DNA of 64,000 bases from Betaproteobacteria bacterium (lineage in GTDB: Bacteria; Pseudomonadota; Gammaproteobacteria; Burkholderiales; Casimicrobiaceae): assembly GCA_016861105.1 (NCBI GenBank), contig BOKS01000011.1, positions 1-64,000 on the forward strand, written 5' to 3'. The notes below the pieces were generated by a model that ran no database searches, was not told the origin of the DNA, and saw only the letters and a program-made list of their open reading frames with translations. Position numbers and translations under genes: made by a program. Numbering within the stretch: the first letter of the stretch is position 1; each line of letters opens with the position of its first letter. Shown piece by piece: positions 33,857-42,991 of this stretch.

Positions 33857-35262
33857 ACTCGCTGCTGCTCGGCGGCTTCCTCGCCGCGCTGTCGACCGGG
33901 CTGCCGATCGCGCTGGCGATGATGCTCGCCTCGCTGCTCTACATCTGGGTCTCCGGGTCGATCCCGCCGCTGACGGTCGTCCACCGGATGGTCGGGGGCG
34001 TCGACAGCTTCCCGCTGCTCGCCGTCCCGTTCTTCATCCTCGCCGGCAACCTGATGAACTCGGCCGGCATCACCAACCGGATCTACAACTTCGCGCTGGC
34101 ACTGGTCGGCTGGCTCAAGGGCGGCCTCGGGCACGTCAACGTCGTCGGGAGCGTCGTGTTCGCCGGCATGTCCGGAACCGCGATCGCCGACGCCGGCGGC
34201 CTGGGCACGATCGAGATCAAGGCGATGAAGGACCACGGCTACCCGACGGAGTTCGCGCTCGGGATCACGGCCGCCTCCGCCACGCTGGGGCCGATCATCC
34301 CGCCGTCGCTGCCGCTGGTGATCTACGGCGTGCAGGCGAACGTGTCGATCGGCAAGCTGTTTGTGGGCGGCATCGTGCCGGGCGTCGTGATGGCGCTGTT
34401 CATGATGGCGATGGTCGCCTACTACGCGCACGTCCGGAAGTACGGGAGCGACATCGCGTTCAGCTGGTCGCGGATGGGCCGGGCGTTCTTCGAGCTCGGG
34501 TTCGTCGCCGTCACCGCCGTGGCGCTCTACTACCTGTGGTCGCACGAGGAGCTGCCGGGGTGGATGCGATTCGGCGCGCTGCTGCTCGGCACCATGGCCG
34601 CCGACAGGCTGTTCCGCTTCGAGGCCTACATGGCGCTGCTCACGCCGGTGATCCTGATCGGCGGGATGTCGACCGGCCTGTTCACGCCGACCGAGGCCGC
34701 GGTCGCGGCCGTCGCCTGGGCGCTGTTCCTCGGGCTCGCCTGGTACCGGACGCTGAACTGGCGGATGCTCGTCAAGATCTCGATGGACACGATCGAGACG
34801 ACGGCCGTGGTGCTGTTCATCGTGGCCGCGGCGTCGATCTTCGCGTGGGTGCTGACGACCACGCAGGTGACCGAGGCGATCGGCAACTGGGTGCTGTCGA
34901 TCTCCGACAACCCGCTCGTGTTCCTGCTGCTCGCGAACGTCTTCCTCCTGTTCGTCGGCTGCTTCATGGAGACGATCGCCGCGATCACGATCCTCGTGCC
35001 GGTGTTCATGCCGATCATCGCCAAGCTCGGCATCGACCCGGTCCACTTCGGGCTGGTCATGATCCTGAACCTGATGATCGGGCTGCTGACGCCGCCGGTG
35101 GGCATGGTGCTGTTCATCCTGCAGAAGGTCGCGCGCATCTCGTTCGAGGCGACGGTGAAGGCCGTGCTGCCGTGGATGGCGCCGCTGCTCGTCACGCTGG
35201 CGGTGATCACCTACTGGCCGCAGGTGACGCTGTGGCTGCCCGACCTCCTGTACGGGAAGTAG
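33853..35262 (+). CDS. dctM: TRAP transporter large membrane subunit (DctM), second system
   Basis: A 469-residue DctM, about 40 residues longer than the first copy; the extra part is an added pair of hydrophobic segments around GRAFFELGFVAVTAVALYYLW and RFGALLLGTMAADRLF. Core motifs: FPLLAVPFFILAGNLMNSAGITNRI, FAGMSGTAIADAGGLGTIEI, GPIIPPSLPLVIYGVQANVSIGKLFVGG, and [29 protein letters not shown]. Large subunit of a TRAP transporter; specificity is set by the receptor at 32078. The enolase-superfamily gene follows after 82 bases. Confidence 0.92.
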   Translation: MNSLLLGGFLAALSTGLPIALAMMLASLLYIWVSGSIPPLTVVHRMVGGVDSFPLLAVPFFILAGNLMNSAGITNRIYNFALALVGWLKGGLGHVNVVGSVVFAGMSGTAIADAGGLGTIEIKAMKDHGYPTEFALGITAASATLGPIIPPSLPLVIYGVQANVSIGKLFVGGIVPGVVMALFMMAMVAYYAHVRKYGSDIAFSWSRMGRAFFELGFVAVTAVALYYLWSHEELPGWMRFGALLLGTMAADRLFRFEAYMALLTPVILIGGMSTGLFTPTEAAVAAVAWALFLGLAWYRTLNWRMLVKISMDTIETTAVVLFIVAAASIFAWVLTTTQVTEAIGNWVLSISDNPLVFLLLANVFLLFVGCFMETIAAITILVPVFMPIIAKLGIDPVHFGLVMILNLMIGLLTPPVGMVLFILQKVARISFEATVKAVLPWMAPLLVTLAVITYWPQVTLWLPDLLYGK

Positions 35263-35344
35263 CGGTGAGCGCCGACCCGCGTCCGTCCGACGCGCCGCGC
35301 CGCGGCGCCGGGACGACGTCGTGCACCGCGTCGGCGAGGGCCGC

Positions 35345-36466
35345 ATGAGCGCGAGCAGCATCGAGCGCGTGGAGCTCCTGCAGGTCGACCTGGCGCCACT
35401 GGTCCCGCGCAGCGACGCCATCCAGTCGTTCGTCAAGCAGGAGACGCCGATGGTGCGCGTCACCTGCGCCGACGGCGTGCAGGGCCTGGGCTACGCCTAC
35501 ACGATCGGCACCGGCGGCTCGTCGGTGATGGCGCTGCTTCGCGACCACCTCGCCCCGCGGCTGCTCGGCCGCGACGCGCTGGAGGTCGAGCGGCTGTGGA
35601 AGGAGCTCTTCTTCCACACGCACGCCACCGCGGTGGGCGCGATCACCAGCCTCGCGCTCGCCGCCGTGGACACGGCGCTGTGGGACGCGCGCTGCCGCCG
35701 GCACGGCATGCCGCTGTGGAAGGCGGCGGGCGGCGCGCAGCCGCGCGTGCCCGTGTACACCACCGAGGGCGGCTGGCTGCACCATCCGGCGCAGCAGCTG
35801 GTCGACGAGTCGCTGGCCGCGAAGGCGGCGGGCTTCCGCGGCGCGAAGCTCAAGGTGGGGAGGCCGACGATCGTCGAGGACGTCGCCCGGCTCACGGCGG
35901 TGCGGCGCGCCGTCGGCGACGAGTTCGAGCTGATGGTGGACGCGAACCAGGCGTTCACCGTCGCGGAGGCGCGGCGGCGCGCGCACGCGTACGCGTACGC
36001 GGACCTCGCGCTCGCGTGGCTCGAGGAGCCCCTTCCGGCCGAGGACATCGCCGGCCACGCCGAGCTGGCCGCGGTGGCGACGATGCCCGTGGCCGTGGGC
36101 GAGTCGCTCTACCATCCCTCGCACTTCCGCGAGTACCTGGAGCGCCGCGCGTGCTCGATCGTCCAGGTCGACTGCGCGCGCGTGGGCGGCATCACGCCGT
36201 GGCTCAAGGTGGCGCACCTCGCGGAGGCGTTCAACGCGGCAGTGTGCCCCCACTTCCTCATGGAGCTGCACGTCTCCCTCGCCGCGGCCGTGCCCAACGG
36301 CGCCTGGGTGGAGTACATCCCGCAGCTCGACCCGATCGCCGCCTCGCGGCTTTCGATCCGCGACGGCTGCGCGGTCCCGCCCGAGTCGCCCGGCCTCGGG
36401 ATCGACTGGGACCACGACGCGGTCCAACGCGCATGCATCGCGCGGCACGAGGTCGCCCGCGGCTAG
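35345..36466 (+). CDS. Mandelate racemase/muconate lactonizing enzyme family protein
   Basis: A 373-residue enolase-superfamily enzyme. Seen: capping-domain AYTIGTGGSS, the KxK motif in FRGAKLKVG, metal ligands in MVDANQAF, WLEEPLP and VAVGESLY, and a late CPHFLMELHVSLAAA. Acid-sugar dehydratase is the most likely role, given two other dehydratase genes immediately downstream; racemase or epimerase activity is not excluded. ATG 35345 was chosen over GTG 35321 because the former begins the conserved strand (SIERVELLQVDL). The group is distinct from the glucarate-type enzyme at 24569. Confidence 0.82.
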   Translation: MSASSIERVELLQVDLAPLVPRSDAIQSFVKQETPMVRVTCADGVQGLGYAYTIGTGGSSVMALLRDHLAPRLLGRDALEVERLWKELFFHTHATAVGAITSLALAAVDTALWDARCRRHGMPLWKAAGGAQPRVPVYTTEGGWLHHPAQQLVDESLAAKAAGFRGAKLKVGRPTIVEDVARLTAVRRAVGDEFELMVDANQAFTVAEARRRAHAYAYADLALAWLEEPLPAEDIAGHAELAAVATMPVAVGESLYHPSHFREYLERRACSIVQVDCARVGGITPWLKVAHLAEAFNAAVCPHFLMELHVSLAAAVPNGAWVEYIPQLDPIAASRLSIRDGCAVPPESPGLGIDWDHDAVQRACIARHEVARG

Positions 36467-36487
36467 GCGTCCCGACAGGAGTCCCCC

Positions 36488-38023
36488 ATGCTCACGCAGG
36501 CCACGCTCACCATCCGCCTCCACCCCGACGACGACGTCGTCATCGCGCGCTCGCAGCTCGTGGGCGGCACGCGCCTGCTCGACGAGGACGTCACCGTCGC
36601 CGGCCTGGTCCCGCCCGGGCACAAGGTCGCCACGCGCGCGATCCGCGCCGGCGCGCCCGTGCGGCGCTACAACCAGATCATCGGCTTCGCCTCGCGCGAC
36701 ATCGCGCCCGGCGAGCACGTCCACCTCCACAACCTGGCGATGGGCGCATTCGACCGCGACTACGCGTTCGGCGCCGACGCGAAGCCGACCGAGTACGTCG
36801 CCAGCCCGGCCACGTTCGCCGGCATCGTGCGCCGCGGCGGGCCCAGCGACGGCAAGGTCGCGACGCGCAACTACGTCGGCATCCTGTCGACGGTCAACTG
36901 CTCGGCGACCGTGGCGCGCGGCATCGCCGAGGCCTTCGCGCGCGACGCGCTCGCGGCCTTCCCGAACGTCGACGGCGTCGTCGCGCTGACGCACGGCTCC
37001 GGCTGCGGGATGGACACGCAGGGCGAAGGCATGCAGATCCTGCGGCGCACGCTCGGCGGCTACGCGAGGCACGCGAACTTCGCGGGCGTGCTGATCGTCG
37101 GCCTCGGCTGCGAGGCGAACCAGATCAGCGCGCTGCTGGGGGCCGAGGCGCTGCGCGAGAGCCCCCTGCTGCGCACCTTCAGCATCCAGGACACCGGCGG
37201 CACGGCGAAGACGATCCGCCGCGGCGTCGAGATGGTGCGGGAGATGCTGCCGCACGCGAACGACGTGAAGCGCGAGCCGGTGCCGGCGTCGCACATCACC
37301 GTCGGGCTGCAGTGCGGCGGGAGCGACGGCTACTCGGGCATCACCGCCAACCCCGCGCTGGGCGCCGCCGTCGACCTGCTCGTGCGGCACGGCGGGACGG
37401 CCATCCTGTCGGAGACGCCGGAGATCTACGGCGCCGAGCACCTGCTGACGCGGCGGGCCGTGTCGCGCGCGGTGGGCGAGAAGCTGGTCGCACGCATCCG
37501 CTGGTGGGAGGAGTACACGCAGCGCGAGCGCGGCGAGATGAACAACAACCCGTCGCCCGGCAACAAGGCCGGCGGCCTCACCACGATCCTCGAGAAGTCT
37601 CTCGGCGCGGTCGCCAAGGGCGGCACGACGAACCTCGTCGACGTCGTCGAGTACGCGCAGGCCGTGACGACGAAGGGCTTCGTCTACATGGACACGCCCG
37701 GCTACGACCCCGTGTCCGCGACGGGGCAGGTGGCGGGCGGCGCGAACATGATCGTGTTCACCACCGGACGCGGCTCGGCCTACGGCTGCGCGCCCGCGCC
37801 TTCGCTCAAGCTGTCGACGAACAGCGCGCTGTGGGCGCGGCAGGAGGAGGACATCGATCTCAACGCCGGCACGATCGTCGACGGCGACGCCAGCGTCGCC
37901 GAGGTCGGCGAGGCGCTGTTCCGCCTGATGCTGGAGACGGCGTCGGGCCGCAAGACCAAGAGCGAGCTGCACGGCTACGGGCAGAACGAGTTCGTGCCGT
38001 GGTCGCTCGGGGCCGTGATGTAG
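36488..38023 (+). CDS. UxaA/GarD-family sugar-acid dehydratase
   Basis: A 511-residue iron-dependent dehydratase of the altronate/galactarate family. Residues 1-85 are the SAF domain (TIRLHPDDDVVIAR...RRYNQIIGFASRDIAPGEHVHLHN). The catalytic part shows RNYVGILSTVNCSATVAR, LTHGSGCGMD, a GLGCEANQ block, LQCGGSDGYSGITANPALG, and MNNNPSPGNKAGGLTTILEKSLGAVAKGG, all diagnostic of the family. Length near 510 is typical of GarD- and UxaA-like fusions of the SAF and catalytic domains. Substrate altronate, galactarate or similar; not decidable here. Ribosome site CAGGAG; 21 bases after the previous gene. Confidence 0.88.
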   Translation: MLTQATLTIRLHPDDDVVIARSQLVGGTRLLDEDVTVAGLVPPGHKVATRAIRAGAPVRRYNQIIGFASRDIAPGEHVHLHNLAMGAFDRDYAFGADAKPTEYVASPATFAGIVRRGGPSDGKVATRNYVGILSTVNCSATVARGIAEAFARDALAAFPNVDGVVALTHGSGCGMDTQGEGMQILRRTLGGYARHANFAGVLIVGLGCEANQISALLGAEALRESPLLRTFSIQDTGGTAKTIRRGVEMVREMLPHANDVKREPVPASHITVGLQCGGSDGYSGITANPALGAAVDLLVRHGGTAILSETPEIYGAEHLLTRRAVSRAVGEKLVARIRWWEEYTQRERGEMNNNPSPGNKAGGLTTILEKSLGAVAKGGTTNLVDVVEYAQAVTTKGFVYMDTPGYDPVSATGQVAGGANMIVFTTGRGSAYGCAPAPSLKLSTNSALWARQEEDIDLNAGTIVDGDASVAEVGEALFRLMLETASGRKTKSELHGYGQNEFVPWSLGAVM

Positions 38024-38102
38024 CGGCCGTCTCCGCCGGGCTGCCGCGCGCACGCCCGGGACCCCTTTCCACCACGACAGCGCCCCACGGCGCACCGGCC
38101 CG

Positions 38103-39842
38103 ATGAGCAAGCACAAGCCTTCGAAGAAGACCAAGCCCCTCCGCTCCGAATCCTGGTTCGGCCGTCACGACCGCGACGCGCTCGTCCACCGCTCGTGGAT
38201 GAAGAACCAGGGATTCCCGCACGACCAGTTCGAGGGCCGTCCGGTCATCGGGATCTGCAACACCTGGTCGGAGGTGACGCCGTGCAACGCGCACTTCCGC
38301 GAGCTTGCCGAGCACGTCCGCTACGGCGTGCTGGACGCCGGCGGCTTCCCGCTCGAGTTCCCCGTGATGAGCCTCGGGGAGCCGGTGATGCGGCCGACGA
38401 CGATGCTGTTCCGCAACCAGGTCGCGATGGACGTCGAGGAGTCGATCCGCGCCAACCCGTTCGACGGCGTCGTGCTGATGATGGGCTGCGACAAGACCAC
38501 GCCCGCGCTGCTGATGGGGGCGGCCTCGTGCGACCTGCCGACGATCGGGCTGTCCGGCGGACCGATGCTGAACGGCCGCTACCGCGGCGAGACGATCGGC
38601 TCGGGCACGCACACGTGGAAGTTCACCGAGGCCCTCAAGATCGGCACGATGAAGCTCGACGACCTGCCCGAGGCCGAGGCGTGCATGTCGCGCTCGGCCG
38701 GCCACTGCATGACGATGGGCACGGCGTCGACGATGGCCTCGATGGTCGAGGCGCTGGGCATGGGGCTGCCGACGAACGCCGCCATCCCCGCCGTGGACTC
38801 GCGCCGCAAGGTGCTCGCGCGGATGGCCGGCCGGCGCATCGTCGAGATGGTGAAGGAGGACCTGCGGATGTCGCGGATCCTCACGCGCCAGGCGTTCGAG
38901 AACGCGATCATGGTGAACGGGGCGATCGGGGGGTCGACCAACGCCGTCGTGCACCTGATCGCGATCGCGCGCCGCATCGGCGTCGACCTCACGCTCGCCG
39001 ACTGGGACCGCCTCGGCCGCGAGATGCCCTGCCTCGTCAACCTGATGCCCTCGGGCGAGTTCCTGATGGAGGACTTCTACTACGCGGGGGGGCTGCCCGT
39101 CGTCGTCCGCGAGATGGGGCGCTTCCTGCACAGGAAGGCGCTGACGGTGAACGGCCGCACGCTGTGGGAGAACTGCAAGGATGCGGTCAACTACGACGAG
39201 CGCGTGATCACGCCGCTCGCGAAGCCGTTCAAGCCGCTGGGCGGCATCGCCGTGCTGCGCGGCAACCTCGCGCCGCAGGGCGCGGTGCTGAAGCCCTCGG
39301 CGGCGACGCCGGCGCTGATGAAGCACAAGGGGCGCGCGGTGGTGTTCGAGGACATCGACGACCTGCACGCGCGCATCGACGACCCGAAGCTCGACGTGAA
39401 GGCGGACGACATCCTCGTGCTGAAGAACTGCGGGCCGAAGGGCTACCCCGGGTTCCCCGAGGTCGGCAACTTCGCCCTGCCGGCCAAGCTCCTCAAGCAG
39501 GGCGTCACCGACATGGTGCGCATCTCCGACGCGCGCATGTCCGGCACCGCGTACGGCACCGTCGTGCTGCACACCGCGCCGGAGGCCGCAGCCGGCGGGC
39601 CGCTCGCGCTGGTGCAGACCGGCGACGTCATCGAGCTCGACGTCGCGCGCCGCCGCCTGCACCTCGACGTCACCTCCGCCGAGCTCGCCCGGCGCAAGGC
39701 GAAGTGGCGCCCGCCGGCGCCGCACGCCGACCGCGGCTGGGTCAAGCTGTTCTGCGAGACCGTCAACCAGGCCGACGAGGGCGTGGACCTCGACTTCCTG
39801 GTCGGCAAGTCCGGCGCGAAGGTGGGCCGCCCGAGCCACTGA
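38103..39842 (+). CDS. IlvD/EDD-family dehydratase, L-arabonate dehydratase-like
   Basis: A 579-residue Fe-S dehydratase of the IlvD/EDD family. Family motifs: RPVIGICNTWSEVTPCNAHFRELAEHVR, the Fe-S cysteines in MMGCDKTTPALLMGAAS and SRSAGHCMTMGTASTM, NGAIGGSTNAVVHLIAIAR, and ISDARMSGTAYGTVVLH. The N-terminus LRSESWFGRHDRDALVHRSWMKNQG is that of the pentonate (arabonate/xylonate) branch, not of isoleucine-pathway IlvD. It would dehydrate a pentonate or related acid to a 2-keto-3-deoxy acid. Third dehydratase family in this cluster, which suggests several acid sugars converge here. Confidence 0.88.
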   Translation: MSKHKPSKKTKPLRSESWFGRHDRDALVHRSWMKNQGFPHDQFEGRPVIGICNTWSEVTPCNAHFRELAEHVRYGVLDAGGFPLEFPVMSLGEPVMRPTTMLFRNQVAMDVEESIRANPFDGVVLMMGCDKTTPALLMGAASCDLPTIGLSGGPMLNGRYRGETIGSGTHTWKFTEALKIGTMKLDDLPEAEACMSRSAGHCMTMGTASTMASMVEALGMGLPTNAAIPAVDSRRKVLARMAGRRIVEMVKEDLRMSRILTRQAFENAIMVNGAIGGSTNAVVHLIAIARRIGVDLTLADWDRLGREMPCLVNLMPSGEFLMEDFYYAGGLPVVVREMGRFLHRKALTVNGRTLWENCKDAVNYDERVITPLAKPFKPLGGIAVLRGNLAPQGAVLKPSAATPALMKHKGRAVVFEDIDDLHARIDDPKLDVKADDILVLKNCGPKGYPGFPEVGNFALPAKLLKQGVTDMVRISDARMSGTAYGTVVLHTAPEAAAGGPLALVQTGDVIELDVARRRLHLDVTSAELARRKAKWRPPAPHADRGWVKLFCETVNQADEGVDLDFLVGKSGAKVGRPSH

Positions 39843-39882
39843 CGAAGCCGGCGCCCCCACCGCCGACGAGCGTCCCTCGCGC

Positions 39883-41091
39883 GTGACCGTCGACATCGAC
39901 ATCTGGACGACGCTCGCGCTGGCGGCGGCGGCGCTCGTGCTCGGCCACCTGCTCGTGCAGCGCAGCGCGTTCCTCACGCGCTACAGCATCCCCGACGCCG
40001 TCGTCGGCGGCCTCCTGTTCGCGGCGCTGGTCACGGCCGGCCGGGCGGGTGGCGTCGCCGTGTCCTTCGATCCGGCGCTGCTCACCCCGCTCAACGTGAT
40101 GTTCTTCACGACCGTCGGCCTGTCCGCCGACGCGCGCTCGCTGGCGCGCGGCGGCCGGATGCTGCTGGTGTTCTTCGCCGTCGTCGCCGGCGCGCTGGTG
40201 CTGCAGAACGCGATCGGCGTCGGGCTCGCGCTGGCCTTCGACATCCACCCCGCGAACGGGCTGATGGCCGGGTCGATCACGCTGTCGGGCGGGCACGGCA
40301 CCGCCGCCGCCTGGGGCACGAAGTTCGTCGAGGAGCGCAACGTGCAGGGGGTGGTGGAGCTCGGCATCGCCGCGGCCACCTACGGCCTGGTGGCCGGCGG
40401 ACTGCTCGGGGGGCCGTTCGCCGAGTGGCTGATGCGCCGCCACGGCGTCCGCGGCGGCGGGGACGCGGCGGCGACGGCGTCGCTGCCCGCGGCGCCGGCC
40501 GCGCCGCCCGCGACCGAGGTGTCGGCGATCCGCATGATCGAGACGCTGCTCCTCGTGTTCGTGTCGATGGCCGTCGGCTTCGCGCTGTACGGGGCGATCG
40601 GCCAGGGGGCGATCACGCTGCCGTCGTTCATCTGGGCGCTGCTGGCGGGGGTGGTGCTGCGCAACGCGCTCTCGCTGACCGGCGTCTACCGCGTCGACGA
40701 CCGCGCACTCGAGCTCGTGGGCGCGCTGTCGCTGTCGCTGTTCCTCGCGATGATCATCATGACGCTGAAGCTGTGGGAGCTGGTCGACCTGGCCGGCCCG
40801 ATCGTCGCCATCCTCGTCGTGCAGACGGCCGTCCTGCTCGCCTACGTGGCGCTGGTGACGTTCCGCGTGATGGGCCGCGACTACGACGCCGTGCTGCTGT
40901 CCACCGGCCACCTCGGCTTCTCGCTGGGCTCGACGGCGACGGCGATGGTGAACGTGCAGGCGGTCGCCGCGCGCCACGGCCACTCGTCGCTCGCTTTCCT
41001 CCTCATCCCGGTGATGGGCGCCTTCCTCATCGACCTGGCGAACGCGCTCACGATCCAGGGCTACCTCGCGCTGCCCTGGTTCACGTGGTGA
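39883..41091 (+). CDS. gltS: GltS-type sodium:glutamate symporter
   Basis: A 402-residue membrane protein with about ten helices in two inverted halves. Both pore-loop motifs are present: MAGSITLSGGHGTAAAWG in the first half and LSTGHLGFSLGSTATAMVNVQAV in the second. It begins at GTG 39883 with LALAAAALVLGHLLVQRSAFLTRYSIPDAVVGGLLFA, the family opening. Textbook GltS works alone as a Na+/glutamate symporter, but this one overlaps a TAXI-type receptor lipoprotein gene (GTGA), which points to receptor-dependent uptake. Substrate may be glutamate or another acid. Confidence 0.9.
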   Translation: MTVDIDIWTTLALAAAALVLGHLLVQRSAFLTRYSIPDAVVGGLLFAALVTAGRAGGVAVSFDPALLTPLNVMFFTTVGLSADARSLARGGRMLLVFFAVVAGALVLQNAIGVGLALAFDIHPANGLMAGSITLSGGHGTAAAWGTKFVEERNVQGVVELGIAAATYGLVAGGLLGGPFAEWLMRRHGVRGGGDAAATASLPAAPAAPPATEVSAIRMIETLLLVFVSMAVGFALYGAIGQGAITLPSFIWALLAGVVLRNALSLTGVYRVDDRALELVGALSLSLFLAMIIMTLKLWELVDLAGPIVAILVVQTAVLLAYVALVTFRVMGRDYDAVLLSTGHLGFSLGSTATAMVNVQAVAARHGHSSLAFLLIPVMGAFLIDLANALTIQGYLALPWFTW

Positions 41092-42638
41092 GGCGCGTGG
41101 CCGCGTTCCGCCTCGTCGTCGCGCTGGTGCTCGCCGTCGCGCTCGCCGGCTGCTCGTCCGGCCCGCCGGCGGACGAGGTGCGCGCTGCGGTCCAGGCGCA
41201 GCTCGACGCTGCGCTCGACGGCCGCGTGCTGACGGTGTCGCGCTTCACGCGCGCCGGCGGCGCGTCGCTGCGCGAGGGCGACGGCCGCCTCGTGTACTTC
41301 AACGCCGCGCTCGCGCTGGAGCGCGACTACGACTTCACCCGCTGGGACGCGCACAACGTCGCGTCGCTCGCGGCGCTCGTCGGCGCGGGCCCGCGCGGCA
41401 TCGTCGGCTTGGGCGACGGCGGCAACCGGAAGGGCGACATGCTCGGCGTCTACGGCAGCGCGGGCTTCCGCCGCGAGGGCTCGTCCTGGCGCCAGGTGCC
41501 GCTTGCGGGCCCGGCGGCGGGCGCGCCCCCTGCCAGCATTGCGGCCGGTGCGGTCGCGGGCGTGCCGCCCGGGCCGCGCGAGGCGCCGCCCGCCACGCCG
41601 CTGGAGTCGGCGCTCGCGCGCCTGGCCGCGCTCGTGCGCGAGCCCGCGCCCGTCCCCATCGGGGAGGCCGAGCGCGAGGCGATCCTGCTCGAGGAGGTCG
41701 AGGGGGCGGTCCGCAATGCGCGCCGCCGGCTCGAGCACGCCGCGACGCTCGTCGAGCTCGCGGCCGGCCCGGCCGGAGGCGCCTATGCGGAGGTGCGGGC
41801 CGCCCTGGAGGCGCGCGCCGCCGCCGCGCGCGTGCCCTTCGCCGCGCAGCCGAGCGCCGGCAGCGTGGCCAACGTGCGGTTGCTGCACGAGCGCGAAGTC
41901 CAGTTCGCGCTGGTGCAGAACGACGTGGCCCGCGCCGCGTACCTCGGCAGCGGCCGCTTCGCCGGCGCTCCGCAGCACGACCTGCGTGCGGTCGCGAGCC
42001 TGTTCCCGGAGCCCGTGCACCTGGTGACGATGGCGGGCCGCGGTGTCGCGAGCGTCGCCGACCTGCGCGGCAGGCGGGTCAACCTCGGCGCCGAGGGTTC
42101 GGGCACGAGGTCGAACGCGACCGCGGTCCTGGCGGCGCACGGCCTGCCCGTCGAGGCGCTCGCCGCGGCGCGCGACCTCGACGTGCCCGACGCGTTGCGC
42201 GCGCTCGCCGACGGGACGCTCGACGCCGCGTTCGTGACTGTGCACGCGCCCGCGCGCGAGCTGCAGCGGGCATTCGTGGCCGGGCAATACGCGCTGGTGC
42301 CGATCGGCCCCGCGCCGGCGCTGCTCGACGCCGGCCTCGTGCCGCTGGCGCTTCCGGCGCGCACCTACGCGCGCCAGGCCGGCCCGCTGCCCACCGTCGC
42401 GTCCACGGCGCTCGTCGTCACGCGCTCCGACGTTCCCGATCCGATGGTCGACGCCATGCTCGCGATGCTCTTCGAGCGGCGCGAGGGCGTGCCGACGGCC
42501 GCCGTGTCGCGGATCGGGCCGGCCACCGCGCGCGTCGGCGTCGCGCTGCCCTGGCATCCGCGCGCCGACGCGTTCCTCGCCGGCGCCGGCGCGCCGGCGC
42601 CGGCGAGCCCGAAGGCGGACACCATCGCACCGCGGTAG
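41088..42638 (+). CDS. TAXI-family solute-binding lipoprotein
   Basis: A 516-residue protein. GTG 41088 overlaps the gltS stop. Residues 1-22 form a lipoprotein signal (LVLAVALAGCSS, lipobox cysteine 22), so the mature protein is membrane-anchored. Residues 27-137 form an extra domain I do not recognise, followed by a Pro/Ala linker (140-172). From about 218 to 500 is the TAXI receptor: FAAQPSAGSVANVRLLHEREVQFALVQNDVA, then VHLVTMAGRGVASVADLRGRRVNLGAEGSGTRSNATAVL and LDAAFVTVHAPARELQRA. No TRAP QM gene is near; the partner is GltS. The last 274 bases overlap the convergent LytTR gene. Confidence 0.85.
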   Translation: MRRVAAFRLVVALVLAVALAGCSSGPPADEVRAAVQAQLDAALDGRVLTVSRFTRAGGASLREGDGRLVYFNAALALERDYDFTRWDAHNVASLAALVGAGPRGIVGLGDGGNRKGDMLGVYGSAGFRREGSSWRQVPLAGPAAGAPPASIAAGAVAGVPPGPREAPPATPLESALARLAALVREPAPVPIGEAEREAILLEEVEGAVRNARRRLEHAATLVELAAGPAGGAYAEVRAALEARAAAARVPFAAQPSAGSVANVRLLHEREVQFALVQNDVARAAYLGSGRFAGAPQHDLRAVASLFPEPVHLVTMAGRGVASVADLRGRRVNLGAEGSGTRSNATAVLAAHGLPVEALAAARDLDVPDALRALADGTLDAAFVTVHAPARELQRAFVAGQYALVPIGPAPALLDAGLVPLALPARTYARQAGPLPTVASTALVVTRSDVPDPMVDAMLAMLFERREGVPTAAVSRIGPATARVGVALPWHPRADAFLAGAGAPAPASPKADTIAPR

Positions 42639-42991
42639 CTGCGGCCGCTGCGCAGCCGGCTCCCGTCGCAGAGCAGCAGCTCGAATTCGCCGTGCCGGCG
42701 CGCGACGATCTCGCGCACCGCGGCCGGGTTGACCGCGTGCGAGCGATGGACGCGCAGCAGCGGCAACCACGCGAGGCGCCGGCACAGCCCGGCCAGCGTG
42801 GCCTTCGTGCGGTGCGGACGGTCGGCGACGACGGTCAGGTGGTTGTCGTCGGCCTGAACGCGCACGATCGAGCGGACGGCGACGATCGCGAAGCGGCGGC
42901 CGGTGCGGATCGCGAGCGCGGCCGGCGTGAGGCCCGGCGCGACGGCCGCGAGGACTGCGTCGCGGCGCGCGGCGGGCCGCGCCCCGTTCAC
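42365..42991 (-). CDS. LytTR DNA-binding regulator, copy 1
   Basis: A 208-residue protein whose first 130 residues hold a LytTR DNA-binding domain: RFAIVAVRSIVRVQADDNHLTVVADRPHRTKATLAGLCRRLAWLPLLRVHRSHAVNPAAVREIVARRHGEFELLLCDGSRLRSGRSYRGAMVSAFGL. No receiver domain. The usual stop after the AFGL end seems lost, and a low-complexity tail of about 75 residues runs antisense through the TAXI gene. GTG 42991 overlaps the stop of the DUF1579-like gene. Two close paralogues lie at 58898 and 61577. Input signal and targets unknown. Confidence 0.82.
   Translation of the reverse strand: MNGARPAARRDAVLAAVAPGLTPAALAIRTGRRFAIVAVRSIVRVQADDNHLTVVADRPHRTKATLAGLCRRLAWLPLLRVHRSHAVNPAAVREIVARRHGEFELLLCDGSRLRSGRSYRGAMVSAFGLAGAGAPAPARNASARGCQGSATPTRAVAGPIRDTAAVGTPSRRSKSIASMASTIGSGTSERVTTSAVDATVGSGPAWRA

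Noticed and set aside
39883-42638. Reading GltS and TAXI as the end of the second TRAP cluster
   Set aside because: That cluster already has complete P, Q and M subunits, and the GTGA overlap binds TAXI to GltS alone.
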